Shown: positions 34,795 through 44,959, numbered from the stretch's first letter. The stretch: 64,000 nucleotides of DNA from Streptomyces sp. NBC_01551 (GCF_026339935.1 NZ_JAPEPX010000001.1:3777501-3841500); one strand, 5' to 3'. Numbers and translations are program-made. Notes: generated from the letters alone by a model not told the origin.

Positions 34795-36312
34795 CTACTG
34801 GTCCGACTGGTCCGGCCTGGGCGGCCCGTCCGCCCCGACGGGCAGCAGCCAGGTCCCCACGGCGGCGGCGAGTTCGGCGTCCGTGGCCGCGGGGGCGCTC
34901 CAGGCGAGGTATCCGTCGGGGCGTACGAGTGCGCAGGAGCTACGGCTGCTCGTACGCCAGTGCACGTGCGTGAGCGGGGTCGCGGGCGGGGTGGCCGCGC
35001 CGGGCGGGGTGATGAGGACGAAGCGGCCCGCGCGCAGCGCCTCGTACAGCCGCTGTCCGCCCGCGAGGGCGACGTCGGGGGCGCGCCGGCCGGCGGGGCG
35101 GTGGGTGCCGGGCAGGGGCGGGTAGGAGATGCCGAGGCCGGAGATGGTGCCGAGGGCGCGGTCCTGGGCGGGTCCGATCCGGCCGAGGAGGGAGGCGCCG
35201 AGGTCGCGGACGGTGCGCTGGATCGCGCCGCGGGCCATGACGACGCGGACGAGGGCGCCGCTGACGCGCAGGACGAGGCGGCCGACGGGGTGGCGTTCGC
35301 GGTGGTAGCTGTCGAGGAGGGCGCCCGGGTCGGGGGCCTGGCCGTGGAGGACGGCGGCGAGCTTCCAGGAGAGGTTGGCGGCGTCCTGGAGGCCGGTGTT
35401 CATGCCGAGGCCGCCTGCGGGGGAGTGGACGTGCGCGGCGTCGCCGGCGAGGAAGACGCGGCCGACGCGGTAGGTGGGTACCTGGCGTTCGTCGCTGCGC
35501 AGGCGTGAGATCCAGCGGGGGTCGTGCATGCCGTGGTCGGTGCCGAGGGCGGCGGTGGCGATGGCGCGCAGTTCTTCGAGGTCGGCGGGGTCGCCTTCGG
35601 CCTCGTGGGCGTCGCGGTGCCAGGCGATGGCGCGGTACCAGCCGTCGCCGAAGGGGACGAGGAAGGCGAAGGCGTCGGCGGTGCCGTTGACGGCGAGGAG
35701 GTCCTCGGGCGGATGGGTCAGGCGTACGTCGGCCAGGATCATGGAGCGGATGACGGCCTGGCCGGGGAAGGGCAGGCCGAGGGCCTGGCGGACGGTGGAG
35801 CGGACGCCGTCGGCGCCGACGGCGTGGCGGGCGTTGATCCGGCGGATGCCGTCGGGGGTGCGGAAGTCGACGGTGACGCGGCCGGGTTCGCGGTCTTGGT
35901 GGAGGCCGATGACCTCGCGGTCATATCGGATGACCGCCCCTGTGGACAGCGCGCGGCGCTCCAGCAGTTTCTCTGTCTCATATTGAGGGGTGATCAGCAC
36001 GAACGGGTAGCGGGTCCGCAGTCGTTGGAGGGAGAGGGCGGTGCCACCGAAGGGGCTTACGCGGTCGATCTTTCGGCCGGTGGAGACGAGTTCGTCGGCG
36101 AGGCCGCGCGCGTCGAGGAGTTCGAGCGTGCGGGCGTGGACGGCGAAGGCGCGGGTGAGGTTGGCGGCGGTGCGGGCGCGTCGTTCGAGGAGGATGACGT
36201 CGAGTCCGGCGGCGGCGAGGTCCCCGGCGAGCAGGAGCCCGGTGGGGCCGGCGCCGACCACGACGACATCGGCGGTTTCGGTGATTGCGGCTGCGTCCTC
36301 GGCGGCGGTCAT
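34795..36312 (-). CDS. FAD-dependent aromatic monooxygenase (class A)
   Basis: A 505-residue flavoprotein hydroxylase of the MhpA/PgaE/RdmE type. The FAD motif VVVGAGPTGLLLAGDLAAAG is near residues 17-36, the DG motif GADGVRSTVRQ near 165 and the GD motif VFLAGDAAHVHSPAGGLGMNTGLQDA near 285. The C-terminal ~110 residues form the short thioredoxin-like domain usual for this class. Substrates are typically phenols or polyketide aromatics; no biosynthetic cluster surrounds it, so a catabolic or detoxifying role is as likely. The ribosome-binding site is weak. Confidence 0.88.
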   Translation of the reverse strand: MTAAEDAAAITETADVVVVGAGPTGLLLAGDLAAAGLDVILLERRARTAANLTRAFAVHARTLELLDARGLADELVSTGRKIDRVSPFGGTALSLQRLRTRYPFVLITPQYETEKLLERRALSTGAVIRYDREVIGLHQDREPGRVTVDFRTPDGIRRINARHAVGADGVRSTVRQALGLPFPGQAVIRSMILADVRLTHPPEDLLAVNGTADAFAFLVPFGDGWYRAIAWHRDAHEAEGDPADLEELRAIATAALGTDHGMHDPRWISRLRSDERQVPTYRVGRVFLAGDAAHVHSPAGGLGMNTGLQDAANLSWKLAAVLHGQAPDPGALLDSYHRERHPVGRLVLRVSGALVRVVMARGAIQRTVRDLGASLLGRIGPAQDRALGTISGLGISYPPLPGTHRPAGRRAPDVALAGGQRLYEALRAGRFVLITPPGAATPPATPLTHVHWRTSSRSSCALVRPDGYLAWSAPAATDAELAAAVGTWLLPVGADGPPRPDQSDQ

Positions 36313-36353
36313 GCTTCGGCAGTGTGCCAGCCGGGCGCCTCCGGGTGGTGGTG

Positions 36354-37091
36354 CTACGCGGTGCCGACGCCGCCGAATTCGGCGACCGCGTCGTCCACGA
36401 TCCGCTCCAGGCGGGCGTGGTGGGCGCCGCGCCAGTAGACGCGCTCGCAGTCGGTGCACTGGGCGAACACGTCGTACGAGCGGTGCGTGCCGTGTTCGAG
36501 GCGGTCGCCGACGCTGTCCTTGTCGGCTTCGTGGAGCGGGCCGTTGCAGGCGGTGCAGCGGGTCCACGGGGCGAGGGTGGGGGCGAACCGGCTCAGGACG
36601 TCACGCAGTTGCTCGTCGGGGTTGTCGCTGTAGACGTACGCGCCGGCGAAGATCTCGCGGCGGCGCAGCAGTCCGCGGTCGCGGGAGAGCAGTACGCGCT
36701 GCTCGGCGGCCGAGCGGGTGGCGAGCGCGGGGTCGCCGATGTCCTCGTTCTCGTACGCGGCGTCGACGCCGAGCAGGCGCAGGCGGCGGGCGAGGGTGCC
36801 GAGGTGGACGTCGAGGAGGAAGCGGAGCGGGGCGCCGGGGATCTGCTGCGGGCGGCTGACTCCGAGTACTTCCACGGACTGGCCGGCCCGGGGCACGTAG
36901 GAGACGGGCACTTCCTCGCCGTCGACGAGGAGGCGGCCGACCTCGGTGAGCGGGACTCCGGCCGATTCGACGACGTGGCCGATGCTGGACGCGCCGTCGG
37001 TGCTGGTCGCAACGCGGTCGGCGCGCCGGCTGGGCGGCGCGAAGATGCGCAGTTCAGGGGCGAGGGTGAGCTCAATGCCGGGTCCGTTCAC
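36354..37091 (-). CDS. Mut7-C RNase domain protein with ubiquitin-like domain
   Basis: A 245-residue protein in two parts. Residues ~1-85 form a ubiquitin/ThiS-like beta-grasp domain (VPLTEVGRLLVDGEEVPVSY). The rest is a Mut7-C domain, a PIN-fold RNase relative (RFLLDVHLGTLARRLRLLGVDAAYENED, SRDRGLLRR, AYVYS), ending in a zinc ribbon with CTAC and CTDC pairs. The combination is known as Mut7-C/ubiquitin. It probably acts on RNA; targets unknown. The GTG at 37089-37091 is chosen by fit to the family, since its ribosome-binding site is weak and upstream sequence is not conserved-looking. Confidence 0.85.
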   Translation of the reverse strand: MNGPGIELTLAPELRIFAPPSRRADRVATSTDGASSIGHVVESAGVPLTEVGRLLVDGEEVPVSYVPRAGQSVEVLGVSRPQQIPGAPLRFLLDVHLGTLARRLRLLGVDAAYENEDIGDPALATRSAAEQRVLLSRDRGLLRRREIFAGAYVYSDNPDEQLRDVLSRFAPTLAPWTRCTACNGPLHEADKDSVGDRLEHGTHRSYDVFAQCTDCERVYWRGAHHARLERIVDDAVAEFGGVGTA

Positions 37092-37338
37092 GGGCCCAGC
37101 ATGCCATTGGCCGGCGGCGCGGTGCGGCGGATTTACGCGGATGCCGGATTTACGCGAGCGCTTCGTCGTAGGTGTCGCCGTGCGCTCACCTGGCCCGTCT
37201 GGTGGCCGGAACCCGCCCTTGACGCCGCCCCGCGCCAAGGAACCCGCTCCGGCGCGTGCCGGCTCCGGCCCGCGGCGTCACGCACGCTCGCCTTGCGGTG
37301 GCGGCGACCGCGAAGGGGCGGGTCGGTTCGGGCGGCGG

Positions 37339-37953
37339 CTACGGCCAGACCAGGCAGTACGGCTGGTGGCCGGCTTCGTGGAGGCGGTGGGAGAAGTCCT
37401 GCCACTCGTGGAGCAGCTGGTAGACGTTGAACGCGTCGCGCGGGCCGCCGCGGTCGGGGACGGTGGACCAGATGAAGGCGGCCGCGCCGACCGACTCCTC
37501 GCCGATGCCGCGCAGCGGGTCGACGACCGTCATCGGGAGCTTGACCACGGCGTAGTCGGGGTGGAGGACGACCAGTTCCAGCGGGGGCACCTTGTGCAGG
37601 GGTATGCCCTCGATGCCGGTCAGGACCATCGCGGCCACCGTTTCCGGCTTGATCTTGGTGAACATGCCGCCCATGCCGAGCTCGTCGCCGCCCAGCTCCT
37701 CCGGCCGCATCGTCACCGGCACCCGGGCCGCCGTCGCGCCGTCGGGGGCGCCGAAGTACTTGTAGGTCACGCCCATGCCGCGGCCCCTGGGCACGCCGTC
37801 CTGGTCGTCGTCCTCGGGCGACTGGAACGGGCCCGGTACCGCGTCCGCGGCGTCCGTGGCGCGCCTGCGGTGCTTGCCGCGGCGGCGCGCATCGCGGGCG
37901 CGCTGCGGGTCGAGGCCGTCCGTACCCTCGCCCGGTCCACCACCGCGTTGCAT
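37339..37953 (-). CDS. Conserved hypothetical protein, 204 residues
   Basis: No family recognised. The first ~50 residues are highly charged and Arg/Gly/Asp-rich (RQRARDARRRGKHRRRA type) and look disordered; the rest is a compact domain (VTYKYFGAPDGATAARVPVTMRPEELGG, FTKIKPETVAAMVLTGI, LELVVLHPDYAVVKLPM, NVYQLLHEWQDFSHRLHEAG). No signal or membrane segment. The start at ATG 37951-37953 has GGAG unusually close. The 247 nt between this gene and Mut7-C hold GC-rich sequence in which I see nothing definite. Confidence 0.68.
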   Translation of the reverse strand: MQRGGGPGEGTDGLDPQRARDARRRGKHRRRATDAADAVPGPFQSPEDDDQDGVPRGRGMGVTYKYFGAPDGATAARVPVTMRPEELGGDELGMGGMFTKIKPETVAAMVLTGIEGIPLHKVPPLELVVLHPDYAVVKLPMTVVDPLRGIGEESVGAAAFIWSTVPDRGGPRDAFNVYQLLHEWQDFSHRLHEAGHQPYCLVWP

Positions 37954-38086
37954 ATCTCCACCCGACTGGTATTGCCTGCCCCGGCCCCGCGGCCCCCGCC
38001 ACGCAGCCTGATCATCATGGCAGTGACCTCCCCCGGGGCGGCGCGGTGAAACGCCCGTCCGCAAGTCAGTCGCGGCCTCTGAGACC

Positions 38087-39421
38087 ATGGCTGGTGTGAG
38101 CTACCCGTATCCGTATGAAGCCCCAGTCTCGCAGAACCTGTTTACGCGTGCGTCCCTCGTGACGCCGGGCGGCGTGAACTCTCCCGTGCGCGCCTTCCGC
38201 GCCGTGGGTGGAACGCCCAGGTTCATGGTGTCTGGTACCGGTCCCTATCTGACCGATGCCGACGGCCGCGAGTACGTCGACCTGGTCTGCTCGTGGGGTC
38301 CGATGATCCTCGGACACTCCCACCCGGCCGTCACGGAGGCGGTCATGGCCGCCGTCGCCCGCGGCACCTCCTTCGGTACGCCCGGCGAGGGCGAGGTCGC
38401 GCTCGCCGAGGAGATCGTCGCGCGCATCGAGCCGGTCGAGCAGGTCCGTCTGGTGTCCTCGGGCACCGAGGCGACCATGTCCGCGATCCGGCTGGCCCGC
38501 GGCTTCACGGGCCGGGCGAAGGTCGTGAAGTTCGCCGGCTGCTACCACGGCCACGTGGACGCGCTGCTGGCCGCCGCCGGCTCGGGCCTCGCGACCTTCG
38601 CGCTGCCCGACACCCCGGGCGTGACCGGCGCGCAGGCCGGCGACACGATCGTGCTCCCCTACAACGACCTCGACGCGGTCCGGGCGGCCTTCGCCGCGCA
38701 CCCCGGCGAGATCGCCTGCGTGATCACCGAGGCCGCGCCCGGCAACATGGGCGTCGTGACCCCGGCGCCGGGCTTCAACCAGGGCCTCGCGGCCGTGTGC
38801 CGGGAGAACGGCGCGCTCTACATCTCCGACGAGGTCATGACGGGCTTCCGCACCTCGCGCGCCGGCTGGTACGGCGTGGACGGGGTCAAGCCCGACCTGA
38901 TGACCTTCGGCAAGGTCATGGGCGGCGGCTTCCCGGCCGCGGCGTTCGGCGGCCGCGCCGACGTCATGGGCCACCTGGCCCCGGCCGGCCCGGTCTACCA
39001 GGCGGGCACGCTCTCCGGTAACCCGATCGCCACCGCCGCGGGCCTCGCGCAGCTGCGGCTGCTCGACGAGGCCGCGTACGAGACGGTCGACGCGGTGTCG
39101 GCGCAGGTCCAGGCGCTCGTCACCGAGGCGCTGACCAAGGAGGGCGTGGCGCACCGGCTCCAGACGGCCTCCAACATGTTCTCCGTCTTCTTCACCGAGG
39201 ACGAGGTCACGAACTACGACGACGCGAAGAAGCAGGAAGCATTCCGCTTCAACGGGTTCTTCCACTCGATGCTGGCGCAGGGCGTCTACCTGCCGCCCTC
39301 CGCCTTCGAGTCCTGGTTCGTGTCCACGGCCCACGACGAGCAGGCCATCGAGCGCATCGCGGCCGCGCTGCCCGCCGCCGCCCGCGCGGCGGCCGAAGCC
39401 ACGCCGGAGGCGTCCGCATGA
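38087..39421 (+). CDS. hemL: Glutamate-1-semialdehyde 2,1-aminomutase
   Basis: PLP enzyme converting the HemA product glutamate-1-semialdehyde to 5-aminolevulinate. The 444-residue protein starts with [27 protein letters not shown], has [16 protein letters not shown] (near 127), the PLP Asp in [10 protein letters not shown] (near 247) and the PLP Lys in [17 protein letters not shown] (near 275). It completes, with hemA, C, D and B 20-25 kb upstream, the early haem pathway. The ribosome-binding site is weak. The stop overlaps the next start (ATGA). Confidence 0.96.
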   Translation: MAGVSYPYPYEAPVSQNLFTRASLVTPGGVNSPVRAFRAVGGTPRFMVSGTGPYLTDADGREYVDLVCSWGPMILGHSHPAVTEAVMAAVARGTSFGTPGEGEVALAEEIVARIEPVEQVRLVSSGTEATMSAIRLARGFTGRAKVVKFAGCYHGHVDALLAAAGSGLATFALPDTPGVTGAQAGDTIVLPYNDLDAVRAAFAAHPGEIACVITEAAPGNMGVVTPAPGFNQGLAAVCRENGALYISDEVMTGFRTSRAGWYGVDGVKPDLMTFGKVMGGGFPAAAFGGRADVMGHLAPAGPVYQAGTLSGNPIATAAGLAQLRLLDEAAYETVDAVSAQVQALVTEALTKEGVAHRLQTASNMFSVFFTEDEVTNYDDAKKQEAFRFNGFFHSMLAQGVYLPPSAFESWFVSTAHDEQAIERIAAALPAAARAAAEATPEASA

Positions 39422-40092
39422 GCGAGATCACCGTCGTCCACCTGATGCGGCACGGCGAGGTGCACAATCCGGACGGCGTCCTCTACGGCCGCCGCGCCGG
39501 CTACCACCTCTCCGAGCTCGGCCGCCAGATGGCCGACCGGGTCGCGGAGCACCTGGAGAGCCGGGACATCACGCACGTGGTGGCCTCCCCGCTGGAGCGG
39601 GCCCAGGAGACGGCCGCGCCGATCGCGAAGCTGCACGGCCTGGAGCTGGCCACCGACGGCCGCCTCATCGAGGCGGGCAACGTCTTCGAGGGCAAGACCT
39701 TCGGCGTCGGCGACGGCGCGCTGCGCAAGCCGGGCAACTGGAAGCACCTGACGAACCCGTTCAAGCCGTCCTGGGGCGAGCCGTACGTCGAGCAGGTCGT
39801 GCGGATGATGAGCGCCATCGAGGCCGCGCGCGACGCGGCCCGCGGGCACGAGGCGGTCGCGGTCAGCCACCAACTGCCGATCTGGATCGTGCGCAGCTTC
39901 GCGGAGAAGCGGCGGCTGTGGCACGACCCGCGCCGCCGGCAGTGCACGCTGGCCTCGCTGACCTCGTTCACGTACCAGGGCGACGCGCTGGTGTCGGTGG
40001 GGTACAGCGAGCCGGCCCGGGACCTGGTCCCGGCGCACCTGCTGGCCGGGGCGAAGCCGGTGAAGGGCAAGTCCAAGGCGTTCGGCGCCTGA
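39418..40092 (+). CDS. Histidine phosphatase family protein
   Basis: A 224-residue phosphoglycerate-mutase-like phosphatase. The catalytic His is in [13 protein letters not shown] (near residue 12), the second Arg in [11 protein letters not shown] (near 59) and the second His in [10 protein letters not shown] (near 144). Substrate unknown. It is translationally coupled to hemL and precedes the cytochrome c assembly genes, a conserved order in streptomycetes, which hints at a role connected to haem or its precursors without proving it. Confidence 0.88.
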   Translation: MSEITVVHLMRHGEVHNPDGVLYGRRAGYHLSELGRQMADRVAEHLESRDITHVVASPLERAQETAAPIAKLHGLELATDGRLIEAGNVFEGKTFGVGDGALRKPGNWKHLTNPFKPSWGEPYVEQVVRMMSAIEAARDAARGHEAVAVSHQLPIWIVRSFAEKRRLWHDPRRRQCTLASLTSFTYQGDALVSVGYSEPARDLVPAHLLAGAKPVKGKSKAFGA

Positions 40093-40177
40093 CCGGCACG
40101 AGCGCTGCTGACCAGCGCCTCGGCACCCCGTCGGGGGGCGCGGAAGATCGGCAAATCGCCCATGCGAAACTTTTCAC

Positions 40178-40813
40178 ATGAGCCTTAGCCGCGCCCCCCG
40201 TCGCCGCCGCTCGACCAGCGGCCGCGCCATCCTGCTGACCGCGGTGACCCTCGCCGGCGCCCTCACCCTTGCGGCGTGCGGCGATTCGGGCAGCGGCAGC
40301 AAAAGCGCCGGTTCCGCCGGCGGCAACTACGTGACGGGCCCCAGCGGCATCTCCACCGTCTCCAAGGCGGACCGCACGGACGCGCCCAAGCTCGACGGCG
40401 AGACCGTCGACGGCAAGACCCTCGACACCACCACCCTCAAGGGCAAGGTCGTCGTCCTGAACGTCTGGGGCTCCTGGTGCCCGCCGTGCCGGGCCGAGGC
40501 GCCGAACTTCGCCAAGGTCTCCAAGGAACTCGCGGACGCCGGCAAGGACGTCGCCTTCGTGGGCATCAACACCCGCGACAACAGCAAGCAGAACGCGGCC
40601 GGCTTCGAGGAGACCTTCGGGATCACCTACCCGAGCCTCTACGACCCGGACGGCAAGCTGATGCTCCGCTTCCCCAAGGGCACGCTGAACGCGCAGTCGA
40701 TCCCGTCCACGATCGTCCTCGACAAGGAGGGCAAGATCGCCGCCCGCACCCTCGTCGCGGTCAACGAGGAGCAGCTGCGCTCGATGATCGACCCGCTGCT
40801 CGCGGAGAAGTGA
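40178..40813 (+). CDS. ResA/TlpA-type thiol-disulfide oxidoreductase, lipoprotein
   Basis: A 211-residue membrane-anchored thioredoxin. An Arg-rich signal sequence leads to a lipobox LAAC near residues 31-34; the thioredoxin domain carries the redox motif WGSWCPPCRAEAP near residue 100 and the cis-Pro in QSIPSTIVLD. It keeps apocytochrome c haem-binding Cys residues reduced, receiving electrons through CcdA, encoded next. No Shine-Dalgarno is visible before the ATG. Confidence 0.92.
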   Translation: MSLSRAPRRRRSTSGRAILLTAVTLAGALTLAACGDSGSGSKSAGSAGGNYVTGPSGISTVSKADRTDAPKLDGETVDGKTLDTTTLKGKVVVLNVWGSWCPPCRAEAPNFAKVSKELADAGKDVAFVGINTRDNSKQNAAGFEETFGITYPSLYDPDGKLMLRFPKGTLNAQSIPSTIVLDKEGKIAARTLVAVNEEQLRSMIDPLLAEK

Positions 40814-40817
40814 CCTC

Positions 40818-41603
40818 GTGGTCACCGAACTCTCCCCGCTCCTCCTCGCGGCCGAGCAGACCGGCGTGAACACGACGGTCATGAACGGCGCGCTGCTGCT
40901 GGCCCTGCCGCTCTCGCTGCTGGCCGGGCTGGTCTCGTTCTTCTCGCCCTGCGTGCTCCCGCTGGTCCCCGGCTACCTCTCCTACGTGACCGGCGTCGGC
41001 GGAGCCGATCTCGCCGAGGCCCGGCGCGGTCGGATGCTGGGCGGCGCGAGCCTGTTCGTCCTGGGCTTCTCGGCCGTCTTCGTCTCCACCGGCGCGCTCT
41101 TCGGCTACTTCGGGGACACCCTCGCGGCGAACAAGGACGTCATCTCCCGGGTCCTGGGCGGCCTGGTCATCGTGCTCGGCCTGTTCTTCATGGGGGCGAT
41201 CCCCGGCCTGACGATGCGGGAGTTCCGCTTCCACAAGAAGCCGGCGGTCGGCCTGGTCGGCGCGCCCGTGCTCGGCGTGCTCTTCGGTGTCGGCTGGACC
41301 CCCTGCATGGGCCCGACGCTCGCGGCCGTCAACACGCTCTCCCTCGACCAGGCGACCGCCGGCCGCGGCGCGCTGCTGACCGTCGTGTTCTGCCTGGGAC
41401 TCGGGCTGCCCTTCATCCTCACCGCCCTCGCCTTCCGCAAGGCGCTCGGCGCGTTCGGCTGGGTGAAGCAGCACTACGCGTGGGTGATGCGCATCGGCGG
41501 CGGCATGCTGATCCTGACGGGTCTGCTGCTCGTCACAGGAATGTGGAGCAGCATCGTCGGCGAGATGCAGAGCTGGACCAACGGCTTCACGGTGGGGATC
41601 TGA
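40818..41603 (+). CDS. ccdA: Cytochrome c biogenesis protein CcdA
   Basis: A 261-residue polytopic membrane protein of the DsbD/CcdA family with six to seven helices. The reductant-passing Cys residues are in FFSPCVLPLVPGYLSYVTG (near 37) and VGWTPCMGPTLAAVN (near 160), each with the typical Pro neighbours. It moves electrons from cytoplasmic thioredoxin across the membrane to the ResA-like protein. It starts 4 nt after the preceding stop; GTG start. Confidence 0.93.
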   Translation: MVTELSPLLLAAEQTGVNTTVMNGALLLALPLSLLAGLVSFFSPCVLPLVPGYLSYVTGVGGADLAEARRGRMLGGASLFVLGFSAVFVSTGALFGYFGDTLAANKDVISRVLGGLVIVLGLFFMGAIPGLTMREFRFHKKPAVGLVGAPVLGVLFGVGWTPCMGPTLAAVNTLSLDQATAGRGALLTVVFCLGLGLPFILTALAFRKALGAFGWVKQHYAWVMRIGGGMLILTGLLLVTGMWSSIVGEMQSWTNGFTVGI

Positions 41604-41616
41604 GGACTACACGGAC

Positions 41617-43338
41617 ATGAGTAAGAACGACTACGCGCCTTCCGAGGCGCCACGCGACTCCGCCGCGGCCTCGGCGGAGGACTCCGCCGAGGCCGCCGCC
41701 GGGGCCCAGCTCTCCACCGCCCCCCTCGACGACGCCCCCGCCGACCCCGTCGGCATCGGCGTCTTCGGCTGGGCCCGCTGGTTCTGGCGTCAGCTCACCT
41801 CCATGCGGGTGGCGCTGATCCTGCTCTTCCTGCTGTCCCTCGGCTCCATCCCCGGCTCCCTCATCCCGCAGACGCAGGTCGATGCCCTCAAGGTCGCCCA
41901 GTGGAAGAAGGAGCACGCCTCCTGGGTCGGGATCGCCGAGAAGCTCCAGCTCTTCGACGTCTACAGCTCGGTGTGGTTCTCCGCGATCTACCTGCTGCTG
42001 TTCATCTCGCTGATCGGATGCATCCTGCCCCGCTCCTGGCAGTTCGTCGGCCAGCTCAGGGACCGTCCGCCGGGCGCCCCCAAGCGGCTCGACCGGATGC
42101 CCGCGTACGCGACCTGGCGCATGCACAAGCCCGCCGACGAGGTCCTCGCGCAGGCCAAGACGCTGCTCGGCGGCCGGCGCTTCCGTACCGAGGCGTCGGG
42201 GAACTCCGTCGCCTCCGAGAAGGGCTATCTGCGCGAGGCCGGGAACCTGGCCTTCCACATCGCCCTGATCGTGATGCTGATCGCGTTCGCCTGGGGCCAG
42301 CTGTTCAAGTCCGAGGGCGGCAAGCTCGTCCTGCGCGGCAAGGGCTTCTCGAACACGCTCACCCAGTACGACGACTTCAAGAAGGGCGGCTTCTTCGAGC
42401 CCGACGACCTGCCGCCGTTCTCCTTCACGCTCGACAAGTTCGACGCGACCTTCGAGGAGTCCGGCCCGCAGAAGGGCACCCCGCGCGACTTCAAGGCGTA
42501 CGTCACCCTCAGCGAAGGCGCCGACGGCAAGCCGCAGAAGCGCGAGATCGAGGTCAACACGCCCATGGAGGTCGAGGGCTCCAAGGTCTACCTGCTCGGG
42601 CACGGATACGCGCCCGTCATCTCGGTGACCGGCCCCGACGGCAAGGTGATCTTCAAGGACGCCGTGCCGATGCTGCCCCAGGACGCCAATCTGACCTCCT
42701 CCGGCGCCGTCAAGGTCACCGACGGCTACAAGAACAAGGACGGCAAGGCGGAGCAGCTCGGCTTCAACGCCTGGTTCGTCCCGACCTACGCGGGCGAGGG
42801 CAAGGGGACGATGTTCTCCCAGTTCCCCGAGCTGAAGTTCCCCGTGCTCGCGCTCAACGCGTACCACGGCAGCCTCGGCGTTGACTCGGGCCTCCCGCAG
42901 AACGTGTACCAGCTCAACACGTCCAAGATGGAGAAGTTCACCGACGAGAACGGCGAGCTGTTCAAGCGCAAGCTGCTCCCGGGCGAGACGATGACCCTCC
43001 CCGCCGGCGCCGGCACGGTGAAGTTCGAGGGCATCGAGCGCTGGGCCACCTTCTCCGTCACCCACCAGCCCGGCAGCGGCCTCGCCCTCGCGGGCGCGAT
43101 CGCCGCCATCGGCGGCCTGGCCGCATCCCTGTTCATCCAGCGCCGCCGGATCTGGGTCCGGGCGGTGACCGGTGAGGACGGCGTGACCGTCGTCGAGATG
43201 GCGGGCCTCGGCCGCAGCGAGTCCGCCAAGCTCCCGGAGGAGCTGTCGGCGCTCGCCGCGGCGCTCCACCAGCAGGCGCCCACCGCGCCCGCGCCCGACC
43301 GACCTGCCAAGGAAACCGTTGAAGGGGAGCGCGGATGA
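41617..43338 (+). CDS. resB: Cytochrome c biogenesis protein ResB
   Basis: A 573-residue System II haem lyase subunit. A hydrophilic Ala/Glu-rich N-terminal extension (about 1-50) precedes three transmembrane helices (LILLFLLSLGSIPGSLIP, AIYLLLFISLIGCILP, AFHIALIVMLIAFAWGQ) and a large extracytoplasmic domain (about 230-480), then a last helix (ALAGAIAAIGGLAASLF). With CcsB it delivers and attaches haem to apocytochromes. It overlaps ccsB by 4 nt. Confidence 0.93.
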   Translation: MSKNDYAPSEAPRDSAAASAEDSAEAAAGAQLSTAPLDDAPADPVGIGVFGWARWFWRQLTSMRVALILLFLLSLGSIPGSLIPQTQVDALKVAQWKKEHASWVGIAEKLQLFDVYSSVWFSAIYLLLFISLIGCILPRSWQFVGQLRDRPPGAPKRLDRMPAYATWRMHKPADEVLAQAKTLLGGRRFRTEASGNSVASEKGYLREAGNLAFHIALIVMLIAFAWGQLFKSEGGKLVLRGKGFSNTLTQYDDFKKGGFFEPDDLPPFSFTLDKFDATFEESGPQKGTPRDFKAYVTLSEGADGKPQKREIEVNTPMEVEGSKVYLLGHGYAPVISVTGPDGKVIFKDAVPMLPQDANLTSSGAVKVTDGYKNKDGKAEQLGFNAWFVPTYAGEGKGTMFSQFPELKFPVLALNAYHGSLGVDSGLPQNVYQLNTSKMEKFTDENGELFKRKLLPGETMTLPAGAGTVKFEGIERWATFSVTHQPGSGLALAGAIAAIGGLAASLFIQRRRIWVRAVTGEDGVTVVEMAGLGRSESAKLPEELSALAAALHQQAPTAPAPDRPAKETVEGERG

Positions 43339-44414
43339 CGCCGCTCGCAGTCGCAACCGATGAGCATCTCGCTCAGATCAGCAACTACCTGGTCTATTCG
43401 TCGATGGCGGTCTACACGCTCGCCTTCTTCGCGCACATCGCCGAGTGGATCTTCGGCAGCCGCAGCAAGGTGGGCCGTACGGCCGCCGCGCTGACCGCCG
43501 CCAAGACCGCCGACGCGCCCGCCGTGCAGGTGCGCGGCAAGGGGGGAACGGCCGTCCTCGACCGGCCGGAGGTCGTCACGCGTTCCGCCGTCGGATCCCG
43601 TGACGTCCCGGACGGTCCGGGCGCGGCCGGCGGCACCGAGCAGGGCGACCTGTACGGGCGCATCGCGATCTCGCTGACGGCGCTCGCCTTCGTCATCGAG
43701 GCGGCCGGCGTCGTCGCCCGCGCCATGTCCGTGCAGCGCGCCCCCTGGGGCAACATGTACGAGTTCTCGCTCACCTTCTCCACGGTGGCCGTCGGCGCGT
43801 ACCTGGTGCTGCTCGCGCTGAAGAAGAACGTCCGCTGGCTCGGCCTGATCCTGGTCACCACCGTGCTGCTGGACCTCGGCATCGCCACCACCTGGCTGTA
43901 CACCGACAGTGACCAGCTGGTGCCGGCGCTGCACTCCTACTGGCTGTGGATCCACGTCTCCACCGCGATCTTCTGCGGCGCGGTCTTCTACATCGGCGCG
44001 GCCGGCGCGGTCCTGTACCTGTTCCGCGACTCCTACGAGGCCAAGCTCGCGGGCGGCGGCACGCCGGGCCGCTTCTCGACCTCGGTCATGGAGCGCCTCC
44101 CCTCGGCGGCCTCGCTCGACAAGTTCTCGTACCGCATCAACGCGGCGGTCTTCCCGCTGTGGACGTTCACGATCGTCGCGGGCGCCATCTGGGCGGGCGA
44201 CGCCTGGGGCCGCTACTGGGGCTGGGACCCCAAGGAGGTCTGGTCCTTCGTGACCTGGGTGGCGTACGCCTGCTACCTGCACGCCCGTGCCACCGCCGGC
44301 TGGAAGGGCCGCAAGGCCGCGTACCTCGCGCTCTTCGCCTTCGCCTGCTGGATCTGGAACTACTACGGCGTGAACATCCTGCTCAACGGCAAGCACTCGT
44401 ACGCGGGCATCTGA
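43335..44414 (+). CDS. ccsB: Cytochrome c biogenesis protein CcsB (CcsA/ResC type)
   Basis: A 359-residue haem-handling membrane protein. The signature WGWDPKEVWSFVTW haem-binding (WWD-type) motif is near residues 295-308, and several conserved His lie in the flanking helices (LHSYWLWIHVSTAIF). After the first helix there is a ~70-residue hydrophilic insert. It forms the synthetase complex with ResB. It closes the hemL to ccsB gene run. Confidence 0.94.
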   Translation: MTPLAVATDEHLAQISNYLVYSSMAVYTLAFFAHIAEWIFGSRSKVGRTAAALTAAKTADAPAVQVRGKGGTAVLDRPEVVTRSAVGSRDVPDGPGAAGGTEQGDLYGRIAISLTALAFVIEAAGVVARAMSVQRAPWGNMYEFSLTFSTVAVGAYLVLLALKKNVRWLGLILVTTVLLDLGIATTWLYTDSDQLVPALHSYWLWIHVSTAIFCGAVFYIGAAGAVLYLFRDSYEAKLAGGGTPGRFSTSVMERLPSAASLDKFSYRINAAVFPLWTFTIVAGAIWAGDAWGRYWGWDPKEVWSFVTWVAYACYLHARATAGWKGRKAAYLALFAFACWIWNYYGVNILLNGKHSYAGI

Positions 44415-44439
44415 GCGCCCGGAGTGGGACGCTGGTGTC

Positions 44440-44949
44440 ATGCCTCCTGTGAGCCATGGCACCAGCGAGAGCCGGGGCGCGGACCGCCGGCTGCTGAGAT
44501 TCGAGCTGCACCTGCCGTTCGCCTACGAGACGATCTGGCCCGCCCTGACGACGCCGGACGGGCTGCGCGGCTGGCTGGCGGCGGCGGACGTACTGGAGCG
44601 GCGCCTCGGAGGGGCGGTCACGCTGCGTTGGCTGAACGGCGGGCCGACGGTGTCGGGGCAGGTCACGGCCTGGGACGTAGAGCGGGTCGTGGAGTACACG
44701 CTGGCCGGGCCCGGGCGGATCCGCTTCCACCTGGAGCCCGTGGGCACCGACTCGACGGTGATCCGCTTCCTGAACGAGCGGGGCGGCGGGACCGACGCGG
44801 ACCGGCTGGACCACCTGGCCGGCTGGCACTCCCACTTCGAGCTGCTGGAGGCCGCGCTGGAGGGCCGCCCGGCGGACTGGTCCGCCTGGAGCGGCGCCCG
44901 CTTCGCCGAGCTGCGGGCCTCCTACGCCCCGCCGGCCGCCGCGGCATGA
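44440..44949 (+). CDS. SRPBCC (AHSA1-like) domain protein
   Basis: A 169-residue SRPBCC-fold protein: LLRFELHLPFAYETIWPALTTPDGLRGWLAA is the typical AHSA1 start, GGAVTLRWLNGGPTVSGQVTAWDVERVVEYTLAG the central sheet, and WHSHFELLEAALEGRP the ligand-covering C-terminal helix. These proteins bind small hydrophobic ligands or act as Hsp90 co-chaperone-like factors. It starts 25 nt after ccsB, may be read through from it, and is convergent with the MarR gene. Confidence 0.85.
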   Translation: MPPVSHGTSESRGADRRLLRFELHLPFAYETIWPALTTPDGLRGWLAAADVLERRLGGAVTLRWLNGGPTVSGQVTAWDVERVVEYTLAGPGRIRFHLEPVGTDSTVIRFLNERGGGTDADRLDHLAGWHSHFELLEAALEGRPADWSAWSGARFAELRASYAPPAAAA

Positions 44950-44959
44950 AGGACGGCCC